NCBI GenBank assembly: GCA_009993005.1
Contig: JAACUH010000074.1
Span: 1-48,264, forward strand
DNA length: 48,264 nt
Direction of reading: 5' to 3'
Origin: Rhodobacterales bacterium
Lineage (GTDB): Bacteria > Pseudomonadota > Alphaproteobacteria > Rhodobacterales > Rhodobacteraceae
The translations under genes were made by a program, and so were the position numbers. Of the stretch, positions 9,191 through 16,981 are shown piece by piece (the stretch's first letter is position 1; the number at the start of each line of letters is the position of its first letter). The notes beneath the pieces are model-generated. The model had not been told where the DNA came from. It searched no databases and saw only the letters and a list, made by a program, of their open reading frames with translations.

Positions 9191-10606
9191 CTAGTCGGCT
9201 CCCGGCAGGACCTTGCCCGGATTGAGGATGCCGCGCGGATCGAGCGCGGCCTTGAGCGCGTGCATCGCCGCGATGGCAACGGGGTCCTTGTGGCGCTGCA
9301 TCGAGCCGAGCTTGGTCAGGCCGATCCCGTGTTCGGCGGAAAACGATCCGCCGAGGTCCGCGACCACCGCATCGACCGCCGCGCGCATCCGGTCATTCAG
9401 GGCGGGGTCCGGGTCGGCGGGATAGACGGTGTAATGCACATTGCCGTCGCCCAGATGCGCCACGCAGAAATCCTGCGCGCCGGGGTCGAGCGCGCGCATC
9501 CGCGCCCCGGCGATGTCGAGGAAATCGGCCACCCGGTCGAGCGGCACGGCAATGTCGCAATCCACGAAAGGCCGCCGCCAGAGCGTGATCTCGGCCGCGG
9601 CCTCGCGCCGGGCCCACATCTCGGCCCGCTGGGCGGCGTTCTGCGCCACCACCGCGTCCAGCAGCGTGCCATCGTCGAGCATCGCGGCGAGCGTGTCCTC
9701 GAGCAGCGTCACCACCGGCACGGACCCGTCGGGCAGCGGCGTGGCATCGCGCGGCGCGGTGGCGCCGACCTCGATCAGGATGTTGACCTCGTGGCGCGTG
9801 GCAAAGGGCGGCCGCGCCCCCGCGACCCGCGTCAGATGCACGTCGATGTAGCGTCCCGGCATGTATTCGAACGCCTCGACAGCACCACCCGTCGCGTCCT
9901 GCACCCGGTTGAGCAGCGACAGCGCATCGGCCAGCGCCGGCACCGCCACCATCGCGGTCGCATAGGCGCGCGGGCGCGGCCGCAGCTTGAGCACGGCGGC
10001 GGTGATGATGCCCAGCGTCCCCTCGGCCCCGATCATCAGGTGGCGCAGGTTGTAGCCGGCGTTGTCCTTGTGCAATTCGCTCATCAGGTCCATGACGCGG
10101 CCGTCGGCGAGCACCACCTCGAGCCCCAGGCACAGGTCGCGCGTATTGCCGTAGCGCAGCACGTTGGACCCGCCCGCATTGGTCGAAAGCACGCCCCCGA
10201 TCATCGCAGAGCCGCGCGCGCCAAAGGTCAGCGGAAAGATCAGGTCATGCGCGGCCGCCGCCTCGTGCAGCGCCGAGAGCACCACGCCGGCCTCCACGAT
10301 GGCGATGCGGCCGGCCTCGCGGATCTCGCGGATGCGGTTCATCCGGTCGAGCGACAGCATCAGCCCGCCGGTGGTCATGGTGCCGCCGACAAGGCCCGTG
10401 TTGCCCGACACCGGCACCACCGGCGTGCCGGTCTCATGCGCGATGCGCAGGGCGGCGGCGACCTCGGCCGTGGTTGCGGGGCGCAGCACGGCCAGCGGCG
10501 CGGCGGTGTATTTGCCGGTCCAGTCCTCCTGCCATTTCGCGGTCGCGGCACCGGTCAGGACATGGTCCGCGCCAAGGACGGCGCGCAGGCGGTCGAGGAT
10601 GTCCAT
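9191..10606 (-). CDS. FAD-binding 2-hydroxyacid dehydrogenase (GlcD/D2HGDH type)
   Basis: A 471-residue flavoprotein. The PCMH FAD-binding domain is N-terminal (PVVPVSGNTGLVGG, TFGARGSAMIGGVLSTNAGG). The C-terminal oxidase domain carries AHLGDGNVHYTVYP (His metal ligands) and SAEHGIG. It would oxidise a D-2-hydroxyacid such as D-lactate, glycolate or D-2-hydroxyglutarate, passing electrons to quinone or ETF. Sequence alone does not decide the substrate. There are no glcE/glcF partners, which favours a single-subunit D-lactate or D-2-hydroxyglutarate enzyme over glycolate oxidase. It is followed closely by an MFS permease that could carry the substrate. Confidence 0.88.
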   Translation of the reverse strand: MDILDRLRAVLGADHVLTGAATAKWQEDWTGKYTAAPLAVLRPATTAEVAAALRIAHETGTPVVPVSGNTGLVGGTMTTGGLMLSLDRMNRIREIREAGRIAIVEAGVVLSALHEAAAAHDLIFPLTFGARGSAMIGGVLSTNAGGSNVLRYGNTRDLCLGLEVVLADGRVMDLMSELHKDNAGYNLRHLMIGAEGTLGIITAAVLKLRPRPRAYATAMVAVPALADALSLLNRVQDATGGAVEAFEYMPGRYIDVHLTRVAGARPPFATRHEVNILIEVGATAPRDATPLPDGSVPVVTLLEDTLAAMLDDGTLLDAVVAQNAAQRAEMWARREAAAEITLWRRPFVDCDIAVPLDRVADFLDIAGARMRALDPGAQDFCVAHLGDGNVHYTVYPADPDPALNDRMRAAVDAVVADLGGSFSAEHGIGLTKLGSMQRHKDPVAIAAMHALKAALDPRGILNPGKVLPGAD

Positions 10607-10667
10607 GGTGGCTCCGGCGGCTTGGGGTGAACGGTGTCAGTGATGGCGCAAATTCCGACCGGGTGAA

Positions 10668-10693
10668 AGGGGCCGCACCCTGTGCCGGCCCCT
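10668..10693. other. GC-rich hairpin upstream of tRNA-Met
   Basis: AGGGGCC and GGCCCCT pair around an inner GCAC/GTGC stem, with one bulged C. It lies between the divergent FAD dehydrogenase gene and the tRNA promoter. No T-tract follows, so its role is unclear. Confidence 0.35.
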
Positions 10694-10704
10694 CTATTTC
10701 CGGG

Positions 10705-10733
10705 TTGACGCGCGCGGGGCGCTGGCTTAGGCA
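10705..10733 (+). promoter_or_regulatory. candidate promoter of tRNA-Met
   Basis: TTGACG (10705-10710), a 17-base spacer and TAGGCA (10728-10733). The mature tRNA begins 11 bases after the -10, as expected for a short-leader stable RNA. Confidence 0.5.
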
Positions 10734-10743
10734 GCGCGCTGAT

Positions 10744-10820
10744 GGCGAGGTAGCTCAGCTGGTTAGAGCACACGACTCATAATCGTGGGGTCGGGGGTTC
10801 GAGTCCCCCCCTCGCCACCA
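10744..10820 (+). tRNA. tRNA-Met (CAT anticodon), elongator type
   Basis: A 77-base cloverleaf with encoded CCA. Acceptor GGCGAGG (10744-10750) pairs with CCTCGCC (10810-10816); discriminator A. The D arm is GCTC/GAGC, the anticodon stem is CACGA/TCGTG with loop CTCATAA, and the T arm has GGTTCGAGTCC-type sequence. The CACGACTCATAATCGTGGGGTC block resembles the E. coli elongator tRNA-Met more than initiator tRNA (the first base pair is a proper G-C) or a lysidine tRNA-Ile, so elongator Met is preferred. Confidence 0.92.
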
Positions 10821-10850
10821 TCGGCTTTCCGCGGATTTCCGGCCCGTCCC

Positions 10851-12110
10851 CTAGCGCAACCGCGCCAGCAATTCGCGCGATGGCGCGCCTGTCACCGCCA
10901 GCCCGTTGCGGGTCTGGTAGGCGGTGATGGCGGCGCGGGTGTTGGGGCCGATCACGCCGTCGCTGCCCTGCGTGTCAAAGCCTGCGGCGGTCAGGCGGCG
11001 TTGCACCTCTTGCCGGTCCGCGAGCGTCATGCCCTGCGCGTCGGGGGGAAAGGTGCCGCGCACCGGGCCGCCGCCGCGCAGGCGGTCGGACAGGTGGCCG
11101 ACGCCGATCACGTAATTCTCGGAATTGTTGTAGCGGGTGATGACGGTGAAATTGCGGAAGGTCATGAAGGCCGGCCCCGACGCGCCTGCCGGGATGATGA
11201 CCGAGGCCGCACCGAAGTCACCCACCGGGCGGCCGTCCATGTCGCGCACGCCCTGCGCGGTCCAGTCGGCGACCGGGCGCGCGCTGCCGCGCCCGGTCTG
11301 GCCCATGGCAAAGCCCGCAGGCAGCCGCACCTCGACCCCCCAGGGCTGGCCCCGCGTCCAGCCCGCGCGTTGCAGATAGGCCGCGGCCGAGGCGAGCGCG
11401 TCGGTGGGGTCGTCGCTCCAGATGTCGCGGCGGCCGTCGCCGCGGAAATCGACCGCATAGGCGAGGTAGGAGGTCGGGATGAACTGCGTATGCCCCATCG
11501 CGCCCGCCCAGCTTCCCACCATCCGCTCGGGCGTGGTGTCGCCGTTCTGCAGGATGCGCAGCGCCGCGACGAGCTGTTGTTCAAAGAACGCGCCACGCCG
11601 CCCGTCATAGGCCAGCGTTGCCAGCGCCGAAACCACCGGCACGCTGCCGCGCCGCTCGCCGAAAAAGCTTTCGAGCCCCCAGACGGCGGCGACGACCTGG
11701 CGTTCGACGCCGAACCGCGCCTCGACCTCGGCCAGCACGCCCGCGTATTGCGCCATCGCGGCGCGGCCCTTGGACAAACGCTCCTCGGAGGCAGCGATGG
11801 CGAGGTAATCCTCGAGCGTGCGGGTGAACTCGGTCTGGTTGCGGTCGCGTTCGATCACGCCGGGCAGGAACCCCGCGCCGCGCAGCGCGCTGTCGAGAGT
11901 GCCCGCGCTGATCCCTTGCCCGGCCGCGCGGCCGCGAAACCCCGCGACCCAGGCGTCAAAGCCCGCATTGGGCACGGCGGGAAATTGCGCCTCGGCCGCG
12001 CGGGGCCGGCTGCCGCCCATCGCGCGCGGTGCGACACCCGCCCCGCAGGCCGAGAGCATGAGGGCCCCAAGGGCCGAAATCACATGTCGTCGCTGCATCC
12101 CGCCCGCCAT
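10851..12110 (-). CDS. lytic murein transglycosylase (MltB type) with peptidoglycan-binding domain
   Basis: A 419-residue outer-membrane or periplasmic lipoprotein that cleaves glycan strands to anhydromuropeptides. It has an N-terminal lipobox LSAC (Cys22), then the SLT_2/MltB catalytic domain, with the catalytic Glu in VWGLESFFGE and the conserved AGAMGHTQFIPTSYL and DIWSDDPTDALAS blocks. The last 60 residues form a PG_binding_1 domain (QRRLTAAGFDTQGSDGVIGP). The start is uncertain: ATG 12110 and ATG 12098 both give a good lipoprotein signal, and neither has a strong ribosome site. Confidence 0.92.
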   Translation of the reverse strand: MAGGMQRRHVISALGALMLSACGAGVAPRAMGGSRPRAAEAQFPAVPNAGFDAWVAGFRGRAAGQGISAGTLDSALRGAGFLPGVIERDRNQTEFTRTLEDYLAIAASEERLSKGRAAMAQYAGVLAEVEARFGVERQVVAAVWGLESFFGERRGSVPVVSALATLAYDGRRGAFFEQQLVAALRILQNGDTTPERMVGSWAGAMGHTQFIPTSYLAYAVDFRGDGRRDIWSDDPTDALASAAAYLQRAGWTRGQPWGVEVRLPAGFAMGQTGRGSARPVADWTAQGVRDMDGRPVGDFGAASVIIPAGASGPAFMTFRNFTVITRYNNSENYVIGVGHLSDRLRGGGPVRGTFPPDAQGMTLADRQEVQRRLTAAGFDTQGSDGVIGPNTRAAITAYQTRNGLAVTGAPSRELLARLR

Positions 12111-12205
12111 TCTCTTGCTGCTCTTTGGCGGGCAGATTAACCCAGACGGGCCAGCGGCAACAGCGGCGATACGGCGCGCGGCGATCACAAAGACGCAGCA
12201 CCCGG

Positions 12206-13462
12206 TCAGCCGAACAGGAAATCCTCGGCCGCCATCGTGCTGACCCAGCGGAATGACACCATCATGTCGGTCGCGCCGTCGCCGTTGCCGTCGATGCGCA
12301 GATAGGTGCCGTCATAATAGCAGGAGGCCTGCCCGCCGCCGAGATAGTCGAGCTGCGCCAGTGCCATCGGCCCGTAGGCGCGCAGGTCGATCTTGTCCGA
12401 CCCGCTGCGGAACCCCTCGACGACGTCGATCGTGTCGGCGGTCATGCCGCTGTCGCCCGCGCGGAACACCAGCGTGTCGGTGCCGCGCTTGTTCTCCCAC
12501 AGGTAGAACCGGTCGAGACCGCCGCCGCCGGTCAGCACATCGCGCCCTTCACCGGCATAGAGGCTGTCCGTGCCGTCGCCGCCCTCGAGCCGGTCCGCGC
12601 CGTCGCCGCCATAAAGCGTATCGTTGCCAGCATCGCCGGACAGCCGGTCGTTGCCCCTGTCGCCGTGCATCCGGTCATTGCCCTCGCCGCCGTAAAGCCG
12701 GTCCTTGCCGTTGCCGGCGCCCTGCACGTCGTCTCCGAGCCCGCCATAGAGCCAGTCGCCGCCGTCATCGCCCCAGAGCGTGTCGTCGCCGGATTCGCCG
12801 AAAAGCGTGTCGCGCCCGTCTCCGCCGCCGGCGGTATCTTTGCCGGTGCCCGCGCGCACGGTGTCATTGCCGTCACTGGCCCAGACGCGGTCATTGCCGC
12901 CGCCGGCAAGGAAGGTTTCGTTGCGGGCGGACTTGAAGTAGCTGGAATAGCTGCCGCTGCCGAGCGTATCGGCCCCCTCGGACCCGTGCACGACATTGAC
13001 GCCGTTGAGAAAGAAGTTGAGCCATCCGGCGACGTCCGCCGTGGTCTCGTTGCTCGCACCGTCCTCGTTCACATAGCGCCCGTTGGCCACGTCAAAGCCA
13101 TAGTGATAGATCGCGTCGGCAACGGTATTGATGAAATTGCGGCCCTTGAACTGCATCGACCCGCCATCGTTCTGCACGAGGTGAAAGCCGGTCTCGACGC
13201 TGCCGTTGTCATTGCCGTGGCCGAGAATGAACTGCTGCCAGGCGGCCGGGTTGCGGAACACGGCGTGCGACACCTGCTCCATGTCAGCACCGGTGAGCAA
13301 CCCGTCGTCATTGACGCCGCTGGCGGCAATCGCCTCGAGCAGGACGCGGTTGAGAGTGGTGGCAGCCGCAAGCCCGCCACGAATGTCGGCGGCGCTGGTC
13401 TGCGCGCGCAACCCGGGGTCGGCACCGACGGCGGCGACAAGGTTCTCGAGAGTGGTCGGCAT
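12206..13462 (-). CDS. secreted RTX (hemolysin-type) calcium-binding protein
   Basis: A 418-residue protein, probably exported by a type I system that is not in this window. Residues about 186-317 are glycine/aspartate nonapeptide repeats (GGxGxDxLxG), for example [20 protein letters not shown], which fold into a Ca2+-binding beta roll. The C-terminal end DFLFG matches the hydrophobic type I secretion signal. Residues 1-155 form a separate domain with an EF-hand-like [12 protein letters not shown] and a conserved-looking [13 protein letters not shown] recall similar domains in alphaproteobacterial RTX and peroxidase-type proteins. GGAGG lies 5 bases before the ATG. Activity unknown. Confidence 0.88.
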   Translation of the reverse strand: MPTTLENLVAAVGADPGLRAQTSAADIRGGLAAATTLNRVLLEAIAASGVNDDGLLTGADMEQVSHAVFRNPAAWQQFILGHGNDNGSVETGFHLVQNDGGSMQFKGRNFINTVADAIYHYGFDVANGRYVNEDGASNETTADVAGWLNFFLNGVNVVHGSEGADTLGSGSYSSYFKSARNETFLAGGGNDRVWASDGNDTVRAGTGKDTAGGGDGRDTLFGESGDDTLWGDDGGDWLYGGLGDDVQGAGNGKDRLYGGEGNDRMHGDRGNDRLSGDAGNDTLYGGDGADRLEGGDGTDSLYAGEGRDVLTGGGGLDRFYLWENKRGTDTLVFRAGDSGMTADTIDVVEGFRSGSDKIDLRAYGPMALAQLDYLGGGQASCYYDGTYLRIDGNGDGATDMMVSFRWVSTMAAEDFLFG

Positions 13463-13532
13463 CGGTCGTTCCTCCGAAATGGCTCCGCGCCCTTTTGCGG
13501 CGAGGTCTTGCGCACGATCCGGGCCTTTTCAC

Positions 13533-13552
13533 GGCAAGGTTGCGGCCTTGCC
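13533..13552. other. hairpin upstream of the RTX gene
   Basis: GGCAAGG (13533-13539) and CCTTGCC (13546-13552) form a perfect 7-bp stem with a 6-base loop, about 70 bases before the RTX start codon. It may be a leader structure or regulator site. Confidence 0.35.
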
Positions 13553-13579
13553 ATGACAGCGGCTGGCGGGCGTTCCCTG

Positions 13580-13618
13580 TCAGGGGGTGACTTCAGGGGA
13601 TCACGTCAGGGTTGCGCG
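13580..13618. repeat. three 13-base direct repeats beginning TCAGGG
   Basis: TCAGGGGGTGACT, TCAGGGGATCACG and TCAGGGTTGCGCG follow each other without gaps; the third is degenerate. They lie 118-156 bases upstream of the RTX gene and downstream of allA, in a gene-free stretch of 219 bases. Confidence 0.4.
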
Positions 13619-13681
13619 GGCAAGTCCGCCGCGCGGGCCTGCGCAGAAACCCGCCACCGGGCCGGGGCGGATCGGCGGGTG

Positions 13682-14161
13682 TCAGCCGGTGATGGTGACG
13701 GGGCTGGCGAGGCGGTGTTCCTGCAGGTTCGCCCCCGGCCCGATCCGGTCGATGACGGCAAAGAGGCCCGGTTCCGCCAGCGGCGTGAGCACACCGTGCC
13801 AGGTATTGCGCAACAGGTTGATGCCCTGACCCGGCGCGGTGAGAAAGGCGCGGATGCGGGCCGGGGTGCCGTCGTCATCCTCGGCCACGATCACCAGAAA
13901 AGGGTGCAGCGTCATCGGCACAAAGGCCTGGCTTGCGTCGGGGTGACGTTCGAGCAGGTCGAGGACATGGGGCAGGCTGCGCGGCGTGGCGTGAAAGAGC
14001 GATAGGCCCGCGCGCCCATCGGGCCCGAAGTCGAGCCGCGCCCGGTCGTGCCAGCGGCCGCAAAGCCCGGCATTGATCAGCCGGTCGGGCGCGCCGGCGG
14101 TGTCAAGGACGTCGCCGAAGGGGGCGAAGGCATCGGGCGTGAGCGGCGTGGCGCGGATCAT
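13682..14161 (-). CDS. allA: ureidoglycolate lyase
   Basis: Splits ureidoglycolate into glyoxylate and urea, the last carbon-releasing step of purine degradation. It is 159 residues long. The N-terminal MIRATPLTPDAFAPFGDV and the C-terminal NTWHGVLTPL are typical of the cupin-fold AllA family, with the Trp-His pair in the active site. The ATG at 14161 is preferred over a longer frame, because that extension runs through repeat copy C. It follows allE, and the cluster runs allA-allE-puuE/uraD in reverse pathway order. Confidence 0.93.
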   Translation of the reverse strand: MIRATPLTPDAFAPFGDVLDTAGAPDRLINAGLCGRWHDRARLDFGPDGRAGLSLFHATPRSLPHVLDLLERHPDASQAFVPMTLHPFLVIVAEDDDGTPARIRAFLTAPGQGINLLRNTWHGVLTPLAEPGLFAVIDRIGPGANLQEHRLASPVTITG

Positions 14162-14190
14162 CGGTATCGGCCTTGTGGCTGGGCGGGCTA

Positions 14191-14255
14191 GGGGGGCTGT
14201 CTGCCCCCCTGTCCCTGCGGGACACCCCCCCGAGGATATTTGGGGCAAGATGAAG
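14191..14255 (+). repeat. composite palindromic intergenic repeat, copy C
   Basis: A GGGGGG/CCCCCC hairpin, a TGTCCC/GGGACA hairpin with a CTGC-type turn, then CCCCCCCGAGGATATTTGGGG and CAAGATGAAG. Unlike copies A and B it lies between two genes on the same (minus) strand, allE and allA, so it is not only a convergent-terminator element. Confidence 0.75.
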
Positions 14256-14259
14256 CCGG

Positions 14260-15093
14260 TCAGAGGGTCAGGGCAGGATGGCGGTTCACATCCTTGTAGA
14301 GCAGGTAGCGGAAGGCCGTGTCACCTGTGGCGATGCAGGCCTGCGGGCAGAAGGCGCGCAGCCACATGAAATCGCCCGGGCCGACATCGACCCAGTCGGT
14401 GTTGAGCAGGTAGCGCGCGGTGCCCTGAAGGACGTAGAGGCCATGCTCCATCACATGGGTTTCGGCAAAGGGGATGCGCCCGCCGGGGCGGAAGGTGACG
14501 ATATTGACATGCATGTCGTGGCGCAGGTCGGCAGGATCGACAAAGCGCGACGTGCCCCAGGATCTGCTTGCGGGCATCCAGCTGATCGGCGTCACCCGGT
14601 CGGCTGTCAGCACGGCGCCGGGCAGTTCGAGGCCTGGCGCGCGCTGGTGGCGCTTGCGGATCCAGTGCAGTCGGGCGGGGACCACGCCGCCGTTGCGCAG
14701 GGTCCAGCGCGCGCCGGGCGGGATGAAGGCATAGCTGCCGGTGCTCAGCCGGTGGAGCTTGCCATCGAGCACGAGGTCAAGCGCACCGCTGGCGAGAAAG
14801 AGGCCCGCCTCGGCCTGCGCGTCGGGTTCGGGCATGTCGCTGCCGCCGCCCGGCGAAATCTCGACCGCGTATTGGGCAAAGGTTTCGGCAAAGCCCGAGA
14901 GCGGGCGCGCGATGATCCAGGCGCGGGTGGCCTGCCAGCCGGGCAGCAGGCTCGCCGTGATGTCACGCATCGTGCCGGCGGGGATGAAGGCATAGGCGGT
15001 GGTGAATATGGCGCGGTTGGCGGCGGGGTCGTCGGTCAGCGGCGGCAGGCCGCCGGGCGGAAAGGCGTAGCCGGTTATGAGGTCGTCGGTCAT
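14260..15093 (-). CDS. allE: (S)-ureidoglycine aminohydrolase
   Basis: Mn-dependent bicupin that releases ammonia from ureidoglycine to give ureidoglycolate, the substrate of allA downstream. It is 277 residues long, with two cupin halves: the first around residues 75-135 (ISPGGGSDMPEPDAQAEAGLFL) and the second around 195-250 (HVNIVTFRPGG, ETHVMEHGLYVLQG), which carries the metal ligands. The ATG overlaps the stop of puuE-uraD by four bases, indicating translational coupling. Confidence 0.93.
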   Translation of the reverse strand: MTDDLITGYAFPPGGLPPLTDDPAANRAIFTTAYAFIPAGTMRDITASLLPGWQATRAWIIARPLSGFAETFAQYAVEISPGGGSDMPEPDAQAEAGLFLASGALDLVLDGKLHRLSTGSYAFIPPGARWTLRNGGVVPARLHWIRKRHQRAPGLELPGAVLTADRVTPISWMPASRSWGTSRFVDPADLRHDMHVNIVTFRPGGRIPFAETHVMEHGLYVLQGTARYLLNTDWVDVGPGDFMWLRAFCPQACIATGDTAFRYLLYKDVNRHPALTL

Positions 15094-16508
15094 GGCAGGA
15101 TCGCTTTCAGACGGTGATGGGCGATGCGTTCGACCTGTGCACAGGCGGTCGTGATCTCGGTCGCTGTGTCATGGGCGAGGCGGGTTTCAAAGGCGGCGAG
15201 GATCGACGCCTTGGTATTGTCGCGCACGGCGATGATGAAGGGAAATCCGTGGCGTTCGACATAGGCGGCGTTGAGCGCCGTGAACTGCGCGCGCTCTGCA
15301 TCGGTGAGCGCGTCGAGCCCGGCGCTGGCCTGTTCCTGCGTGCTTTCGGCCGTCAGCCGCCGGGCCTGCGCCAGTTTGCCCGCAAGGTCGGGGTGCGCGC
15401 AGAGCACGGCGAGCCTTTCGTCCGGGCTGGCGCTGCGAAACACGCGGGCCATGGCTGCGTGCAGGCCGGTGGCGCTGTCATGGGCGGGGCCGAGTTCAAG
15501 CGCAAAGGCGCGCTCGGCCACCCAGGGCGAGTGTTCGAAGATGCCGCCGAAACGCGCGACGAATGCTGCGCGGTCCATCTGGCTGGGCCGGTCGTGGCGC
15601 CGGTGCGGGTGGGTCGCCGCCCAATGGGCCGCGATCTGCCCGCGCGTGGCGAACCAGGCCGCGCCGCTGGACTGCGCATGGTCGAGAAAGCGCATGAGCC
15701 CCGCGATCTTGCCCGGACGGCCGATCAGGCGGCAATGCAGGCCGATCGAGAACATCCGCCCGCCCTCAGTCACCAGCGTGTCGAAGGTGTCGATCAGGTA
15801 GTCGCCGAACTGCCGTCCGGTGATATAGCCGGGCGCGGTGGCAAAGCGCATGTCATTGGCTTCGAGCGTGTAGGGGATGACAAGCTGGTCGCGCGCGCCC
15901 ACCTCGCGCCAATAGGGCAGGTCGTCATCGTAAGTGTCTGATATCCAGTCGAATTGCCCGGTCTCGGCGGTCAGCTGCACGGTGTTTTCCGAACAGCGCC
16001 CGGTGTACCAGCCGCGCGGCGCGCTCCCCGTCACCTCGGTATGCAGGCGGATCGCCTCGGTGATGGCGGCGCGCTCCTCCTCCTCGGGCATGGCGCGGTG
16101 TTCGACCCATTTCAGCCCGTGCGAGGCGACCTCCCACCCCGCTGATTGCATCGCCGCGACCTGTTCGGGCGCGCGGGCGAGCGCCGTTGCCACGCCAAAG
16201 ATCGTCACCGGCAGGGCGCGGCCGGTGAACAGGCGGTGAAGCCGCCAGAACCCCGCCCGCGCGCCGTAGTCATAGAGCGATTCCATGTTCCAGTGGCGCT
16301 GTCCCGGCCAGGGCGCGGCGCCGGCGATGTCGGACAGAAAGGCCTCGGACGCGGCATCGCCGTGCAGGACAGAGTTTTCGCCACCCTCCTCGTAGTTCAG
16401 CACAAGGCTGACCGCCACGCGCGCGCCGCCCGGCCAGCGCGGGTCGGGGGGCGTGGCGCCATGGCCGGTCATGTCGCGCGGATAGCGGGGCGGTGACGGA
16501 TCGGGCAT
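15090..16508 (-). CDS. puuE: bifunctional allantoinase (PuuE) / OHCU decarboxylase (UraD) fusion
   Basis: One 472-residue protein joins two steps. Residues 1 to about 300 are the PuuE polysaccharide-deacetylase-like allantoinase (YPRDMTGHGATPPDPRWPGGA in two blocks, NYEEGGENS, SHGLKWVEH, HCRLIGRPG). Residues about 310-472 are UraD, the 2-oxo-4-hydroxy-4-carboxy-5-ureidoimidazoline decarboxylase (FVARFGGIFEHSPWVAERA, AHPDLAGK, NAAYVERHGFPFIIAVR, with His and Glu of the active site). The C-terminal half acts before the N-terminal half in the pathway, so the intermediate allantoin may be passed within the protein. GGAGA lies 7 bases before the ATG at 16508. Confidence 0.94.
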   Translation of the reverse strand: MPDPSPPRYPRDMTGHGATPPDPRWPGGARVAVSLVLNYEEGGENSVLHGDAASEAFLSDIAGAAPWPGQRHWNMESLYDYGARAGFWRLHRLFTGRALPVTIFGVATALARAPEQVAAMQSAGWEVASHGLKWVEHRAMPEEEERAAITEAIRLHTEVTGSAPRGWYTGRCSENTVQLTAETGQFDWISDTYDDDLPYWREVGARDQLVIPYTLEANDMRFATAPGYITGRQFGDYLIDTFDTLVTEGGRMFSIGLHCRLIGRPGKIAGLMRFLDHAQSSGAAWFATRGQIAAHWAATHPHRRHDRPSQMDRAAFVARFGGIFEHSPWVAERAFALELGPAHDSATGLHAAMARVFRSASPDERLAVLCAHPDLAGKLAQARRLTAESTQEQASAGLDALTDAERAQFTALNAAYVERHGFPFIIAVRDNTKASILAAFETRLAHDTATEITTACAQVERIAHHRLKAILP

Positions 16509-16606
16509 CTGGGTCTCCGGTGCTTGCGAAATCACTATGCGGGTCAGGGCGGGGGTTGCAAGCGGCGCGCGGCCACGCATGATAGCAGATAACAGGGGAG
16601 CAAGTG

Positions 16607-16981
16607 ATGAGCGACGGATTCTTGACGACCCATGTGCTGGATACAGCGCGCGGGGTGCCGGCGGCGGGCCTGCGGGTCATGCTCTATGAGGTGACGGGCA
16701 ACAGCCACCGCAAGATCGCCGAGGCGGTGACCAATGCCGACGGGCGCACCGATGCGCCGATTCTTCCCGCCGCGAAATTCGTGCCGGGCACCTATGAGCT
16801 GGTGTTTTGCGCGGGCGACTACCTGCGCGCGACCGGTCAGGCGGGTGGCGAGCAGGCGGGGGCAGAGCCGCTGTTTCTCGACGAGGTGCCGATCCGCTTT
16901 GGCATGGCCGAGGCGGATGCACATTACCATGTGCCGCTGCTGCTGTCTGCCTACGGCTATTCGACCTACCGGGGCAGTTGA
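16607..16981 (+). CDS. uraH: 5-hydroxyisourate hydrolase
   Basis: Transthyretin-like enzyme that opens the ring of 5-hydroxyisourate to give OHCU. It is 124 residues long and ends in the family signature YRGS. The N-terminal LTTHVLDTARG contains the catalytic His. The preferred start is the ATG at 16607, with GGGGAG 6 bases upstream; the GTG just before it is in frame. Its stop overlaps the puuD start by one base. It is divergent from puuE-uraD, so a shared regulatory region lies in 16509-16606. Confidence 0.95.
   Translation: MSDGFLTTHVLDTARGVPAAGLRVMLYEVTGNSHRKIAEAVTNADGRTDAPILPAAKFVPGTYELVFCAGDYLRATGQAGGEQAGAEPLFLDEVPIRFGMAEADAHYHVPLLLSAYGYSTYRGS

Noticed and set aside
8135-10630. An 831-codon open frame on the plus strand, rich in Arg, His and Gln
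   Set aside because: It is antisense to the MFS and FAD dehydrogenase genes, has low-complexity composition and no domain.
10744-10820. Initiator tRNA-fMet or lysidine tRNA-Ile(CAT)
   Set aside because: The first acceptor pair is G-C rather than the mismatch of initiators, and the anticodon arm matches elongator Met.
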